Assembly: GCA_036847185.1 (NCBI GenBank)
Contig: DAIUAM010000010.1
Location: 1 to 64,000, forward strand
Reading direction: 5' to 3'
Length of the DNA: 64,000 bases
From: UBA4738 sp002413305
GTDB taxonomy: Bacteria > Actinomycetota > UBA4738
Shown here piece after piece: positions 41,131 to 49,507 of this stretch (the stretch's first letter is position 1; each line of letters opens with the position of its first letter). The translations under genes were made by a program, and so were the position numbers. Below the pieces are notes generated by a model that was not told where the DNA came from, ran no database searches, and was given only the letters and a program-made list of their open reading frames with translations.

Positions 41131-41449
41131 TCAGACCCGCAGGTCCTCGGGCCAGGCCGCGTCCAGCGCTTCGAATTCGGCCCAGCTCATGCCCTGCAGG
41201 AGCCCCAGGTTGCGGGCGCCACACCACGGGCACTCGGCGCGGTCCGGGTCCTGGTCGTCGAACGGGATCTGGCACTCCGCGCACCAGGCGAGTTCGCTCA
41301 CACCCGGCCGAACCAGCTCGGCGTCGACGCCATCGCCGAGCGCGCGCATCAGTTCGGCCACCCCGGCCCGGAACGATTCGGGATCGTCGTAGGAGGAACG
41401 CGCGGTCGACGACCTCGCCCGCGATGCGAGAGATCCGCCGGTCCACCAT
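41131..41449 (-). pseudogene. Frameshifted zinc-ribbon protein
   Basis: From the ATG at 41449 behind GGGGAGGCG the frame gives MVDRRISRIAGEVVDRAFL and then runs off. A +1 shift near 41392 continues it as YDDPESFRAGVAELMRALG, then CAECQIPFDDQD and CPWCGARNLGLLQGMSW to a stop at 41131. The two parts join into one sensible protein of about 105 residues with a CxxC..CxxC ribbon. So a one-base indel (mutation or assembly error) or a programmed shift is implied. An intact start in the ribbon frame is not evident. Confidence 0.55.
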
Positions 41450-41636
41450 GCCCGCCTCCCCTCGTCTGGGACGTCACCACCGTAGGCACGCCCCCGGCGA
41501 TCCGGCAAACGCCCTGCACGCGCGACAGGACGGGTGGAAACGTCGGGTCTGATGACCGTTTCGCTCGCTCTGTCCCGCGACCTCGGCGCCGGGCGGCTCG
41601 GTGAAGTGCGGAGCACCAGCCGCTAGCCTCGACCGC

Positions 41637-42821
41637 ATGCGAAGGATCGGGACCGAAGAACGCCGGGCCCGGATCGGTGTGCGTCATCACCTCGCGCGCC
41701 GATCGCTGGCCGGAACGCCGGTGAAGGTGGCCGGCGACCTGGCGGGCCTGCACGCCACCGATCCGGCCACGGTCTACCTTTCGGCCCGGGCCCGAACCCG
41801 CGGGTTCCAGGCGGAGGACCTCAGCCGCGCGCTGTACGACGACCGGGCGCTGGTCCGCTTCCTCGGCATGCGCCGGACGATGTTCACGATCCCCGTCGAC
41901 CTGGTGCCGGTCGTGCATGCCGCCTGCACCCGCTCGATCGCGCGGACCGAACGCCGCCGCCTGCTCCAGCTCATCGAGCGGGCCGGCATCGCCCCGGGCC
42001 CGGGCGCGGTCCGATGGCTGCGGCGGGCCGAAGCGTCCGCCCTGCGCTGCGTGGAATCGCTGGGCGAGCCCACGGCGGCCGAGCTCGCCGCTTGCGATCC
42101 CACCCTGGCCGCGAAGCTGCTGCTCGCCGAGGGCACACCGTGGGCGGCCCAGCAGAGCGTCTCCACCCGTGTGCTCTTCCAGCTCGCCGCGGAAGGACAC
42201 CTCGTGCGGGCCCGCCCAAAGGGATCGTGGGTCAGCGGGCAGGTCCGGTGGGCGACCACCGAGCGATGGCTGGGTGGGCCGATCCAGGAACTGCCTACCG
42301 AGGAAGCGCAGGCCGAACTCGCCCGCCGATGGCTTCGAGCCTTCGGGCCGGGGACCATGGCCGACCTTCGGTGGTGGACCGGCTGGGCGGTGGCTGCGAC
42401 CCGCTCGGCCCTGGCCGCGGTCGGCGCCGTGGAGGTCGAACTCGACGACGGGGAGGTCGGGTTCGTCCTGCCGGGCGACGACGCACCGACGCCGCTGCCC
42501 GAGCCGTGGGTCGCCCTGCTCCCCGCCCTCGACCCGACGACCATGGGATGGAAACAGCGGGCCTGGTACCTCGGCCCGCACGGTTCGGCCCTGTTCGATC
42601 GCAACGGCAACGCCGGTCCGACCGTGTGGTCGAACGGGCGGGTGATCGGCGGCTGGGTCCAGCGACGGAGCGGCGAGATCCTCTGGCGATCGCTCGAGGG
42701 CCCGGGCGCAGCCGTGGGGAAGGCGGTCGAACGGGAGGTCGGACGGCTTCGGGACTGGCTGGGCGACGTCCGGGTGACGCCCCGGTTCCACACGCCGCTG
42801 GAGCTGGAGCTCGGCGGCTGA
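41637..42821 (+). CDS. AlkZ-like (HTH_42) protein, HAT variant
   Basis: 394 residues, a second HTH_42 family member. In the position of the QAQ site of the 38777 gene it has LAGLHATDPATVYLSARAR. Later VRFLGMRRTMFTIPVDLVP and RRWLRAFGPGTMADLRWWTG match the family frame. With His and Thr replacing the two Gln residues, activity on crosslinks cannot be assumed. ATG 41637 lacks an obvious ribosome site; a GTG at 41601 is possible. Confidence 0.78.
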   Translation: MRRIGTEERRARIGVRHHLARRSLAGTPVKVAGDLAGLHATDPATVYLSARARTRGFQAEDLSRALYDDRALVRFLGMRRTMFTIPVDLVPVVHAACTRSIARTERRRLLQLIERAGIAPGPGAVRWLRRAEASALRCVESLGEPTAAELAACDPTLAAKLLLAEGTPWAAQQSVSTRVLFQLAAEGHLVRARPKGSWVSGQVRWATTERWLGGPIQELPTEEAQAELARRWLRAFGPGTMADLRWWTGWAVAATRSALAAVGAVEVELDDGEVGFVLPGDDAPTPLPEPWVALLPALDPTTMGWKQRAWYLGPHGSALFDRNGNAGPTVWSNGRVIGGWVQRRSGEILWRSLEGPGAAVGKAVEREVGRLRDWLGDVRVTPRFHTPLELELGG

Positions 42822-42863
42822 GTGCCGCACCGGCGGGCAGCCCCACGCCCTACACTTACCCCT

Positions 42864-43070
42864 GTGCCGATCTACGAGTACGTCTGCGCGAGCTGCGGCG
42901 AGCGGTTCGACCGGCTCCAGGGCTCGAACGACCCGGCGCCGGCCTGCACCTCGTGCGGGACCCGGGACGTCCGGCGGACGATCTCCTTGATCGCCGGCCT
43001 GACCGGATCCGGCCGGCCCGCCGCCTCCTCGGGCTGCGCGTGCGGGGGCGCCTGCGCCTGCGGGCGCTGA
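42864..43070 (+). CDS. FmdB-type zinc-ribbon protein
   Basis: 68 residues starting at a GTG: MPIYEYVCASCGERFDRLQ followed by CTSCGTRDVRRTIS, the two CxxC halves of the FmdB zinc ribbon. The C-terminus is Cys/Gly-rich (GCACGGACACGR), which is an elaboration found in many members. Role unknown. It precedes the YbaK-like gene by 5 bp, presumably as one transcript. Confidence 0.87.
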   Translation: MPIYEYVCASCGERFDRLQGSNDPAPACTSCGTRDVRRTISLIAGLTGSGRPAASSGCACGGACACGR

Positions 43071-43075
43071 GCAGA

Positions 43076-43549
43076 GTGGATCCCGGCACACCCGCCCTGT
43101 TGGCGCTCGCCGGCAGCGACCTGGCGTACGAGGTGGTTCGAACCACGCCGGCCCGGAGCGCGGAGGAGAGCGCCGAGCTCCAGGGCATCCCGGTGGGCAA
43201 CCTGCTGCGGACGATCGTCATCCGCCTCGGCGCGGACGACTACGCTTTCGTCCTGGTGCCGGGTGGGCGACAGATCGACTGGGCCAGGCTCCGGGCGCTG
43301 TTCGGCGTGAAGCGCCTGTCGCTCCCCGATCAGGCCGAAGCCCAGGACGCCACCGGCTACGAACGCGGCGCGATCACCCCGTTCGGCTCCAAGCGCGCCT
43401 GGCCCGTGGTGGCCGACGCGACGGTCCCTGAGCTCGGCCTAGTGGCGATCGGCGGCGGGGCACGAGGTGTGAACCTGCACGTGGACGGCGCGGAGCTCGT
43501 TCGGCATCTGGACGCTCAGGTCGCGGACGTGACGCGGCCCGCCGGCTGA
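43076..43549 (+). CDS. YbaK/EbsC-like aminoacyl-tRNA deacylase
   Basis: 157 residues from a GTG. YbaK-fold pattern: AEESAELQGIPVGNLLRTIVIRLG, FVLVPGGRQIDWARLRALFGVKR, and GYERGAITPFGSKRAWPVVAD. Such proteins hydrolyse mischarged Cys-, Pro- or Ala-tRNA. The conserved Lys (NLLRTIVIR usually has K) is replaced by Arg here, so substrate or activity may differ. The gene lies immediately after FmdB. Confidence 0.83.
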   Translation: MDPGTPALLALAGSDLAYEVVRTTPARSAEESAELQGIPVGNLLRTIVIRLGADDYAFVLVPGGRQIDWARLRALFGVKRLSLPDQAEAQDATGYERGAITPFGSKRAWPVVADATVPELGLVAIGGGARGVNLHVDGAELVRHLDAQVADVTRPAG

Positions 43550-43558
43550 GCTCAAGGG

Positions 43559-44485
43559 TCAGGCGGGAGCGCCCTCCGGCGGGATGGGCGAGACCTTCGA
43601 CGTCCGGGTGGCCCGCCGGATCACCACGCCGACTGCAGCGATGGCCACCACCCCGCCCAACACCGCGACCAGACCCAGCGTCTCGCCCAGGACGAAGAAC
43701 GCCACCGCCGAGGAGATGACCGGTTCGATCAGGATGAGCAGCGATGAGATCGACACGTCGACCTGTTCGTGCGACCACGCCAGGATCGTGTGCCCGCCCT
43801 GCGCGCCCGCCACGAACAGAACCAGCCACAGCCAGTCCTGCCACCGGACGCTGAAGCTCTCGCCGGAGGCCAGCGCCACCGGGGTGATGACCAGCGCGGC
43901 GACGACCGTCACCGCGGCCATGTACTCGAACGCGTGGAGGGTCTCGCGGACGTGCTTCGACAGCATCCAGTAGACGGTCCACGCGAGCAGCGCGCCGACG
44001 GCGAGGAGGTCGCCCCGAAGGCTCCACGCGGGGTTCCCGCTGGTCCCGACCACCACCACGACGATGCCCACCAGCGAGACGCCCGTCCACAGCCAGTCGC
44101 GGGAGGTCACCCGTTCGCCGAACAGCCGCCCGGCCACCAGCAGCGTCAGCGCTGGTTGCAGCGCGGCGATGATCAGCACGTCGGCCACGTTCGTCGCCTT
44201 GATGGCCGAGAAGAAGAACGCGATGTTGATGCCGAACAGCGCCCCGCCCGGTGCCGCCTTCCGGATCGTGGTCCAGGAGAGCCGCCGCCCGGTGACCAAC
44301 AACCCCACCGTCATCACCACCGCGCCCATCCACAGCCGGTAGAAGGCGAAGGCCAGCGCGGACTCGTGAGAGAGCTTCACGATGACGTTCATGAACGAGA
44401 ACGCCGTGATGGGGCCGACCACGGCGATCACGCCGAGTCGCGTTGCCCTCGCACCCGCCGTTTCGGACCGAGGTGTCGCAGCCAC
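43559..44485 (-). CDS. EamA/DMT-family transporter
   Basis: 308 residues with ten hydrophobic helices in two homologous halves, as in drug/metabolite transporters. The first half holds FYRLWMGAVV and GINIAFFFSAIKATNVADV; the second holds LLILIEPVISSAVAFFVLGE, the typical EamA end. It probably exports a small metabolite. GTG start at 44485. Convergent with YbaK by 9 bp. Confidence 0.88.
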   Translation of the reverse strand: MAATPRSETAGARATRLGVIAVVGPITAFSFMNVIVKLSHESALAFAFYRLWMGAVVMTVGLLVTGRRLSWTTIRKAAPGGALFGINIAFFFSAIKATNVADVLIIAALQPALTLLVAGRLFGERVTSRDWLWTGVSLVGIVVVVVGTSGNPAWSLRGDLLAVGALLAWTVYWMLSKHVRETLHAFEYMAAVTVVAALVITPVALASGESFSVRWQDWLWLVLFVAGAQGGHTILAWSHEQVDVSISSLLILIEPVISSAVAFFVLGETLGLVAVLGGVVAIAAVGVVIRRATRTSKVSPIPPEGAPA

Positions 44486-44524
44486 GCTCTCGATTCTCGC
44501 AGGGGGCCAGGCCGTTCCCCGAGA

Positions 44525-45202
44525 TCAGCGCAGCGCGAGGACGATCTGCACCACGGCGACGTAGTGGCAGATGCCCGCCGCCACGGTCGAGAGATGGAAG
44601 ACCTCGTGGTAGCCGAACACGCGAGGGCTGGGGTTCGGCTTCTTCGTGGCCAGCACCAGCGCGCCGAACGTGTACAACAGGCCGCCGGCGATCAGCGGTA
44701 TCAGCTCCCGGGCCGCGAGCCCTCGCACGATCTGCGGCCCGGCCAGGACCACCGCCCAGCCCAGGATGATGTACAACGACGAACCCAGGACCTTCAGCCG
44801 GTCGAAGGCCAGCACCTTGATGAGGATGCCGGCCACGGCTCCCGTCACCACGACCGACAGCAGGACCACCGACCAGGGCTTCCTCATCACCAGCAGCGTG
44901 ATCGGGGTGTACGTGCCGGCGATCAGCACGAAGATCATCGAGTGGTCCAGCCGGCGCATGACGGCCAGCCCGCGGGCCTTCCAGTTCAGGCGGTGGTACG
45001 CCGCGCTGGTCCCGAACAGCGCGATCATCGCCACGCCGTACACGATGGCCGCGGTCCGGGCCACCGCCGTGCGGGCCAGGGATCCCAGCACGATCGCGGC
45101 CGGGATCGAGACGAAGAACGCGGCCTGGTGGATCCGCCCTCGGAACCGAGGCTTGGGAGGGATCGGCGAGCCGGACAGGCCGCCGACCGGGGTAGCCGGC
45201 AC
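44525..45202 (-). CDS. Hemolysin III / PAQR-family membrane protein
   Basis: About 225 residues, seven TM segments. Zinc-site residues of the PAQR family are present: SAAYHRLNW, LDHSMIFVLIAGTYTP and HEVFHLSTVAAGICHY. Bacterial members affect membrane fluidity or hydrolyse sphingolipid-like substrates; the name hemolysin is historical. The start is uncertain: a GTG at 45202 gives the usual length; the frame stays open to a GTG at 45304. Zinc dependence is inferred from the conserved His residues. Confidence 0.83.
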   Translation of the reverse strand: MPATPVGGLSGSPIPPKPRFRGRIHQAAFFVSIPAAIVLGSLARTAVARTAAIVYGVAMIALFGTSAAYHRLNWKARGLAVMRRLDHSMIFVLIAGTYTPITLLVMRKPWSVVLLSVVVTGAVAGILIKVLAFDRLKVLGSSLYIILGWAVVLAGPQIVRGLAARELIPLIAGGLLYTFGALVLATKKPNPSPRVFGYHEVFHLSTVAAGICHYVAVVQIVLALR

Positions 45203-45395
45203 CCGTCGAGAGTACGCGTTCGAACCGGCCGCTGTAGGGCCTGCAACCGTCTCCTCAGCACGGTTCGTAGGAGAACCCACTTCGGGCTGGTACTCTTGTC
45301 GCACGGGCCGCGATTCCGCAGCCCCGTGAGGCTTTCACTTTCGCAGCTCCTTCCCCGGACGGTTCGGCGCAAGAGAGACCTCGCCGGATCGTTGA

Positions 45396-45416
45396 GCGAC
45401 TCTCTTGATGAGTCGC
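45396..45416 (+). promoter_or_regulatory. Leader hairpin before the DEAD-box helicase
   Basis: GCGACTC / GAGTCGC pair over 7 bp with a 7-nt loop, directly before the GGAAGGAG ribosome site. Such leader structures can link helicase synthesis to cold or autoregulation; here that is only a suggestion. Confidence 0.35.
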
Positions 45417-45432
45417 CGGAAGGAGTTCCTGC

Positions 45433-46620
45433 ATGGAACTGCAGTCGTTCGCTGAGCTCGGCGTGTCCGAGCCCGTCTCGAGGGCACTCGCCGCTCGAGG
45501 CATCACCACCCCGTTCCCCATCCAGGTCCTGGTCATGGGCGACGCGCTCGCGGGGCGCGACGTGCTGGCCCGGTCGCGGACGGGTTCGGGCAAGACCCTG
45601 GCCTTCGCCATCCCCATCGTCGAGCTCCTGGGGGCGACCCCCAAGAAGCCCGCGGCGCTGGTGCTCGTGCCCACCCGCGAGCTCGCCGCGCAGGTCGTGG
45701 GAGAGTTCGAAGCCATCGGCCGGGTGCACAACCTGAAGGTCGCCGCTGCATACGGGGGCGTTTCGATCCGCGAGCAGTCGAGGGCGGTCACCCGCGCCGA
45801 CATCCTCGTGGCCACGCCCGGGCGCCTGGAGGACCTGGCCACCCGCGGCCTGGTCCGGCTGGACGGCGTGCGGTTCCTGGTCCTGGACGAAGCCGACCGG
45901 ATGCTCGACATGGGCTTCGCACCGCAGGTCGAGGCCCTCGTTCGCCGGATCCCCAAGGAGCGCCAGACCATGTTCTTCTCAGCCACGCTGGACGACCAGG
46001 TCGCCCGGCTGGCCGCTCGCTACACGCAGTCCCCCACCCGTCACGAGGTCGAAGCCGCACGGCAGACCGTCGACGAGGCCGGGCACCGGTTCGTCCCGGT
46101 CGCCGAATACGGCAAGGTCGACGCGTTGATCGACATCCTGAAGGAGGAGCCGGGCAAGGCCCTCGTGTTCGTCCGGACCAAGCGCGGCGCCGACCGGCTG
46201 GTGGCCAAGCTCCGGGCCCGCGGCCTGGACGTGGGTGCCATGCACGGCGACCTCTCGCAGCAGCAGCGGGAGCGCACGCTGGCCAAGTTCGAACGCGGCC
46301 ACATCTCCACGCTGGTGGCGACCGACGTCGCCTCCCGCGGGCTGGACGTCGAGAACATCGCCCACGTCATCAACTACGACCCCCCGGGTGACGACGACGG
46401 CTACGTGCACCGGGTGGGCCGGACCGCCCGCGCCGGCCGCGCGGGGATGGGCGTCACCCTGGTCACCCCCGAGCAGCAGGGCGACGTGTCCCGGATGGCC
46501 TTCCGCTTGAAGCTCGGGTCGGAGTTCGAAGCCGAGGGCATGAAGGTGGCGCCCCCGCGGATGGTCTTCACCTCGAAGGGCCGCCGGGCGGGCATGCGTC
46601 GCCGGACCGCCCGCCGCTAG
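45433..46620 (+). CDS. DEAD-box RNA helicase
   Basis: 395 residues. All core motifs are intact: Q motif ITTPFPIQ, motif I SRTGSGKT, Ia PTRELAAQ, Ib TPGRL, DEAD in VLDEADRMLDMGF, SAT, then MHGDLSQQQR, VATDVASRGLD and HRVGRTARAGR. The basic C-terminus (GRRAGMRRRTARR) should bind RNA. Probably acts in ribosome assembly or mRNA turnover, notably in cold. GGAAGGAG precedes the ATG, and a leader hairpin sits just before it. Confidence 0.93.
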   Translation: MELQSFAELGVSEPVSRALAARGITTPFPIQVLVMGDALAGRDVLARSRTGSGKTLAFAIPIVELLGATPKKPAALVLVPTRELAAQVVGEFEAIGRVHNLKVAAAYGGVSIREQSRAVTRADILVATPGRLEDLATRGLVRLDGVRFLVLDEADRMLDMGFAPQVEALVRRIPKERQTMFFSATLDDQVARLAARYTQSPTRHEVEAARQTVDEAGHRFVPVAEYGKVDALIDILKEEPGKALVFVRTKRGADRLVAKLRARGLDVGAMHGDLSQQQRERTLAKFERGHISTLVATDVASRGLDVENIAHVINYDPPGDDDGYVHRVGRTARAGRAGMGVTLVTPEQQGDVSRMAFRLKLGSEFEAEGMKVAPPRMVFTSKGRRAGMRRRTARR

Positions 46621-46661
46621 CTTCGGCCGGACCTCGCCCCTCGAGCGCTTACGCTCTTGCG

Positions 46662-47057
46662 ATGCCGAACCCGCTCGAGGGGAGCGAGCTCTCCCACATC
46701 CTGGTCAGCGCGGACCCGGCACGCTCCCGGGACTTCTACGTGGACGCGCTGGGCGCCGAGCTGTATCGCGAGTACGGTTCGACTGTGGTGCTGCGCTTCC
46801 TGGGGAACTGGTTCCTGCTGGTCGAGGGCGGCGGCCCCACCGAGGACAAGCCGACCGTGACGTTCGTCGCGCCGTTCCATCCCGACACCGTGAGCCACTC
46901 GTTCACGATCCGGGTGGCGGACTGCCGGGCCACGTACGAAGCGCTCCGGGCTCGCGGCGTGGCGTTCCTGACCCCTCCCGTGGACCACGGGTACGAGGTG
47001 CGCTGCTTCTTCCGCGACCCCGACGGCCACCTGTTCGAGCTGAGCCAGGCCGGCTGA
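46662..47057 (+). CDS. VOC-family protein
   Basis: 131 residues: ELSHILVSADPARSRDFYVDALGAEL at the start, FTIRVADCRATYEALRARGVAFL in the middle and FFRDPDGHLFELSQ at the end make a glyoxalase-fold protein with the metal-site His and Glu. Substrate unknown. It lies 41 bp after the helicase and is convergent with a ferredoxin-like gene. Confidence 0.86.
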   Translation: MPNPLEGSELSHILVSADPARSRDFYVDALGAELYREYGSTVVLRFLGNWFLLVEGGGPTEDKPTVTFVAPFHPDTVSHSFTIRVADCRATYEALRARGVAFLTPPVDHGYEVRCFFRDPDGHLFELSQAG

Positions 47058-47060
47058 GGA

Positions 47061-47378
47061 TCAGTCCTCCGGCGCCGGCGGGGTCCGTTCGAACTTGAGC
47101 GCCGCGTCGGGGCACAGGGCGACCACCGCTTCGATGTCCTCGGCGCTCCCCTGCTCCACGCGGACCCACGGCCGGTCCCACGGCCGGAACACCCCCGGCA
47201 GGTTCCGGAAGCACTCCGATGCGTGGATGCACAGGCGCGGCTCCCACGTCACCACGAAGCCGTCGCCGTGGTACTCACGCTCGACGCCCGGCCGCATGCG
47301 ACGCTCGCGACGCCACTCGGCGTCCGGGGACCCATCCTCGCGCTCGTTCCCGTCGGCAGCCATCTCGTCCATCATCAT
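47061..47378 (-). CDS. Fer4_19-type (divergent 4Fe-4S) ferredoxin-like protein
   Basis: About 105 residues. VTWEPRLCIHASECFRNLPGVF followed by VVALCPDAALKFER matches the small mononuclear 4Fe-4S family (Fer4_19), with Cys in C-x5-C and CP. The N-terminal 40 residues are charged and disordered. The start is unclear: ATG 47378 is taken, a TTG at 47423 is possible. Electron partner unknown. Confidence 0.75.
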   Translation of the reverse strand: MMMDEMAADGNEREDGSPDAEWRRERRMRPGVEREYHGDGFVVTWEPRLCIHASECFRNLPGVFRPWDRPWVRVEQGSAEDIEAVVALCPDAALKFERTPPAPED

Positions 47379-47459
47379 CCCAGGGTAGCCGGGCGACGGG
47401 GAATCCGGGGTTGCATCGGCCAAAGGACGGTCCCGCGCGCCAGCAGGTAACGTCGGCGG

Positions 47460-47597
47460 ATGCCGGTCGCGCTGGTGACGTTCGAAGCCTCTCCCGAGAT
47501 CCGCGCGGCCTTGGCCGACGGGCTGGCAGGGGCTGCCGACCTCGCGTTTCTGGCCCCGCTCTTGGGCGTCGCTCGCCGCGAGGAGTACGCGGCGTGA
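47460..47597 (+). CDS. 45-aa ORF resembling the start of a D-hydroxyacid dehydrogenase
   Basis: MPVALVTFEASPEIRAALAD, then GLAGAADLAFLAPLLGVARRE. This resembles the first beta-alpha-beta unit of NAD-dependent D-isomer hydroxyacid dehydrogenases but stops after 45 residues. Its TGA overlaps the GTG of the sulfotransferase gene (GTGA). Either it is a fragment of a gene truncated by rearrangement or a short leader that couples translation. Family likeness is weak and by memory only. Confidence 0.4.
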   Translation: MPVALVTFEASPEIRAALADGLAGAADLAFLAPLLGVARREEYAA

Positions 47598-48589
47598 GCG
47601 GCGCCGAGCCCTTGCTCGTGGCCGGCGCTCCGCGGACCGGCACCACGTGGATCGCCGAGGTCCTGGCCCGGGCTCCCGGCCTGACGTGGATCAACGAGCC
47701 CGATAACGAATGGCCGAACGCGTTCGCCCTGCGCGCGAAGCTCCCGCTGGGGCGCTATCCCGCGCTCCGGCCGGAAGACCCGGGGAGCAGGAACTATGAG
47801 GAGCTCTGGCGGCGGGCCCTGGGAGGCTACCGGCAGGGTCGGTACCGGGAGGCGCTGGTGTGGAAGCTCGACCGGGGCGAGCGCACCATGGCCGAGCTCT
47901 GGCGGTGCCTGTGCGAACCCACCGCGCCGTCGATGTCTCCCCGGCTCCGTGCGGCCTCCCTGCTCGGCGTGGCGCCGCCATCCCATCGCGACTCCGGGAC
48001 GGGACGGGTCATGGTCAAGTCGGTGCATGCCCCGCTGGCGCTCGAATGGATCCACGCCCGGCTCCGGCCCCGGATGGTCGTCGTGCTTCGCCATCCGCTC
48101 AACACGATCGCGGGCTGGCTCGACCTGGGGTGGGGCGGGTGTTCCCTGGCGACCAACCCGCTGGTCCGTGATCGGTTCGCCGGCCGGTTCGGCCTGCCGG
48201 TGCTGGGGGCCGGCACCTCTCGGCTCCAGGAGGCGACGTGGGAGATCGGGCTCTTCACCACGGTGCTGGAGGACGCCGTCGCCCGGCACCCCGACTGGGT
48301 GGCGTCCTCCCACGACGCGCTCTGCCTCGACCCGGCCGCGGGGTTCCGGCGATTGTTCGCCGACCTGGGGCTCACCTGGACGGAAGGGGCGGAGGCCTTC
48401 CTCCGCGCATCCGACCGGCCGGGGAGCGGCTTCGACACGTACCGGGTGGCAGCCGAACAGCCGGAGCGGTGGCGGACCCGGCTCACGTCCGCCCAGCTCG
48501 ACGAGATCTGGGCGGTGCTCTCCCCGATCCAGGCACCATGGGTCGAGCAGGTCGCCCGTGACATCGAGACCGGGGCGGCCCGTGGCTAG
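47594..48589 (+). CDS. Sulfotransferase-family protein
   Basis: 331 residues. The PAPS 5'-phosphosulfate loop is seen in LLVAGAPRTGTTWIAEVLA near the N-terminus, and the 3'-phosphate site in VVLRHPLNTIAGW near residue 155. Late SSHDALCLDPAAGFRRLFADLGL is common in such proteins. It should move sulfate from PAPS to a hydroxyl or amine, perhaps of a glycolipid or carbohydrate. GTG start overlaps the upstream 45-aa ORF; its stop overlaps the LLM oxidoreductase start, so the three are linked. Confidence 0.83.
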   Translation: MSGAEPLLVAGAPRTGTTWIAEVLARAPGLTWINEPDNEWPNAFALRAKLPLGRYPALRPEDPGSRNYEELWRRALGGYRQGRYREALVWKLDRGERTMAELWRCLCEPTAPSMSPRLRAASLLGVAPPSHRDSGTGRVMVKSVHAPLALEWIHARLRPRMVVVLRHPLNTIAGWLDLGWGGCSLATNPLVRDRFAGRFGLPVLGAGTSRLQEATWEIGLFTTVLEDAVARHPDWVASSHDALCLDPAAGFRRLFADLGLTWTEGAEAFLRASDRPGSGFDTYRVAAEQPERWRTRLTSAQLDEIWAVLSPIQAPWVEQVARDIETGAARG

Positions 48590-49493
48590 CGCCCGCCCGC
48601 TGAAGGTCGGCGTCCAGCTGCCGGAGGTCGAACGCGAGGTCCGGTGGCCGGAGCTCCGGGACATGGCTCGCACGGCCGAGAACGTGGGGTTCGATTCGAT
48701 CTGGGTGGGCGACCATCTCCTGTACCGCGACCCGGGGATCCCACCGCGCGGCCCGTGGGAGGCCTGGTCCGTGCTGGCCGCGGTGGCTGCCGTCACCGAA
48801 CGGGTCCAGCTCGGCCCGCTGGTGGCGAGCGTCTCGTTCCACAACCCGGCGATGCTCGCGAAGAAGGCGGCCGCGGTCGACGAGATCAGCGGGGGGCGGC
48901 TCATCCTCGGCCTGGGGGCCGGCTGGAACGAGCCCGAGTACCGGGCGTTCGGGTTCCCGTTCGACCATCGGGCCGACCGGTTCGAGGAGGCGTTCGCCAT
49001 CATCCGCGGGCTGCTCCGAGAGGGCCACGTCGACTTCGCGGGCCGGTATCACGAAGCGCGCGATGCCCTGCTGCTGCCGCCCGCGCACCACACCCCGCCG
49101 ATCATGCTGGGGACCGTGGGCCCGCGGATGATACGGCTGGCCGCCGAACATGCCGACGCGTGGAACGCGTGGTTCACGTGGTACGGCAACCGCCCAGAGG
49201 GGATCGCCCCGCTGCGCGCGAAGCTCGACGCCGCATGCGCCGAAGCCGGCCGCGACCCGTCGACGCTCGAACGGACGGTCGCCGTGCTCGTGCAGCTCGA
49301 AGACCGGGACGTGGACCCGCGTGGCGGGCCGGAGGAGCCGGCGCCGGCGCTCCGCGGTTCGCCCGAGGAGCTGGCCGCAGAGCTCCGTCGGTTCGCCTTG
49401 GAGGGCATCTCGCACGTCCAGCTGGTGGTCGACCCGATCACCGTGGGGTCGATCGAACGGCTCGGCGAGACCCTGGCCGCGCTGGACCGCTGA
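48582..49493 (+). CDS. LLM-class F420-dependent oxidoreductase
   Basis: 303 residues. TIM-barrel pattern of luciferase-like monooxygenases: KVGVQLPEVE, AENVGFDSIWVGDHLLYRDP, then TERVQLGPLVASVSFHNPAMLAKKAAAVDEISGGRLILGLGAGWNEPEYRAFGFPF in sequence, as in F420-dependent members. It should oxidise or reduce an unknown substrate with F420. GTG start inside the sulfotransferase end (8-bp overlap). Confidence 0.88.
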   Translation: MASARPLKVGVQLPEVEREVRWPELRDMARTAENVGFDSIWVGDHLLYRDPGIPPRGPWEAWSVLAAVAAVTERVQLGPLVASVSFHNPAMLAKKAAAVDEISGGRLILGLGAGWNEPEYRAFGFPFDHRADRFEEAFAIIRGLLREGHVDFAGRYHEARDALLLPPAHHTPPIMLGTVGPRMIRLAAEHADAWNAWFTWYGNRPEGIAPLRAKLDAACAEAGRDPSTLERTVAVLVQLEDRDVDPRGGPEEPAPALRGSPEELAAELRRFALEGISHVQLVVDPITVGSIERLGETLAALDR

Positions 49494-49507
49494 AGCCCCA
49501 GCGGGCC

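Noticed and set aside
42014..43549. 511-aa frame ending in the YbaK domain
   Set aside because: The first two thirds overlap the second AlkZ-like gene and FmdB in another frame; only the last 158 codons are supported.
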